NCBI GenBank assembly: GCA_015494245.1
Contig: WGBN01000472.1
Coordinates: 1 to 7,552, forward strand
DNA: 7,552 bases
Origin: Saprospiraceae bacterium
GTDB taxonomy: Bacteria > Bacteroidota > Bacteroidia > Chitinophagales > Saprospiraceae
Reading direction: 5' to 3'
This document shows positions 7,537 to 7,552 of this stretch, in pieces. Position 1 is the stretch's first letter. The number at the start of each line of letters is the position of its first letter. A model generated the notes under the pieces. It saw nothing but the letters and a program-made list of their open reading frames with translations. It was not told the DNA's origin and made no database searches. The position numbers were made by a program, and so were the translations under genes.

Positions 7537-7552
7537 TGGGGTCCCATGATAT

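Noticed and set aside
7537..7546. TGGGGTCCCA as a hairpin terminator
   Set aside because: The stem would be four base pairs with a two-base loop and no T-run follows, so it is not a credible intrinsic terminator.

Overview
This window is almost entirely one very large gene. An uninterrupted reading frame at 88-7500 (+ strand, 2470 codons) encodes SprA (called Sov in Porphyromonas), the giant outer-membrane beta-barrel that forms the protein-conducting channel of the Bacteroidota type IX secretion system (T9SS). The call rests on a signal peptide, a length close to the family norm, and a long ordered series of segments that I recognise from SprA. Nothing suggests a frameshift, truncation or insertion.

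SprA is essentially confined to Bacteroidota, so the organism is a member of that phylum. Codons ending in C dominate, and the sequence is clearly richer in GC than typical Flavobacterium or Cytophaga. That would suit a GC-richer lineage such as Saprospiria or Chitinophagia, but this is only an inference from composition. There is no Shine-Dalgarno sequence before the start, only an A-rich stretch, which also fits the phylum.

Layout: 1-87 is a short upstream region with stop codons, a weak candidate promoter and an A-rich leader. 88-7500 is sprA. 7501-7536 is a perfect five-copy heptamer tandem repeat beginning at the base after the stop codon. 7537-7552 is too short to interpret. No other gene is supported on either strand. 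The long antisense frames are all codon-aligned shadows of sprA.

In the cell, SprA would work with PorV, a plug protein, the GldKLMN motor/ring complex and SprE/SprF-like factors, none of which are encoded here. I see no undescribed multi-gene system. The points worth a second look are small: the heptamer array and the G/T-rich, codon-atypical end of the gene leading into it; an unusual context rule for TTA and ATA codons; an EF-hand-like acidic loop; two Lys/Arg/Pro/Gly-rich segments in the C-terminal barrel; and a lone pair of cysteines.
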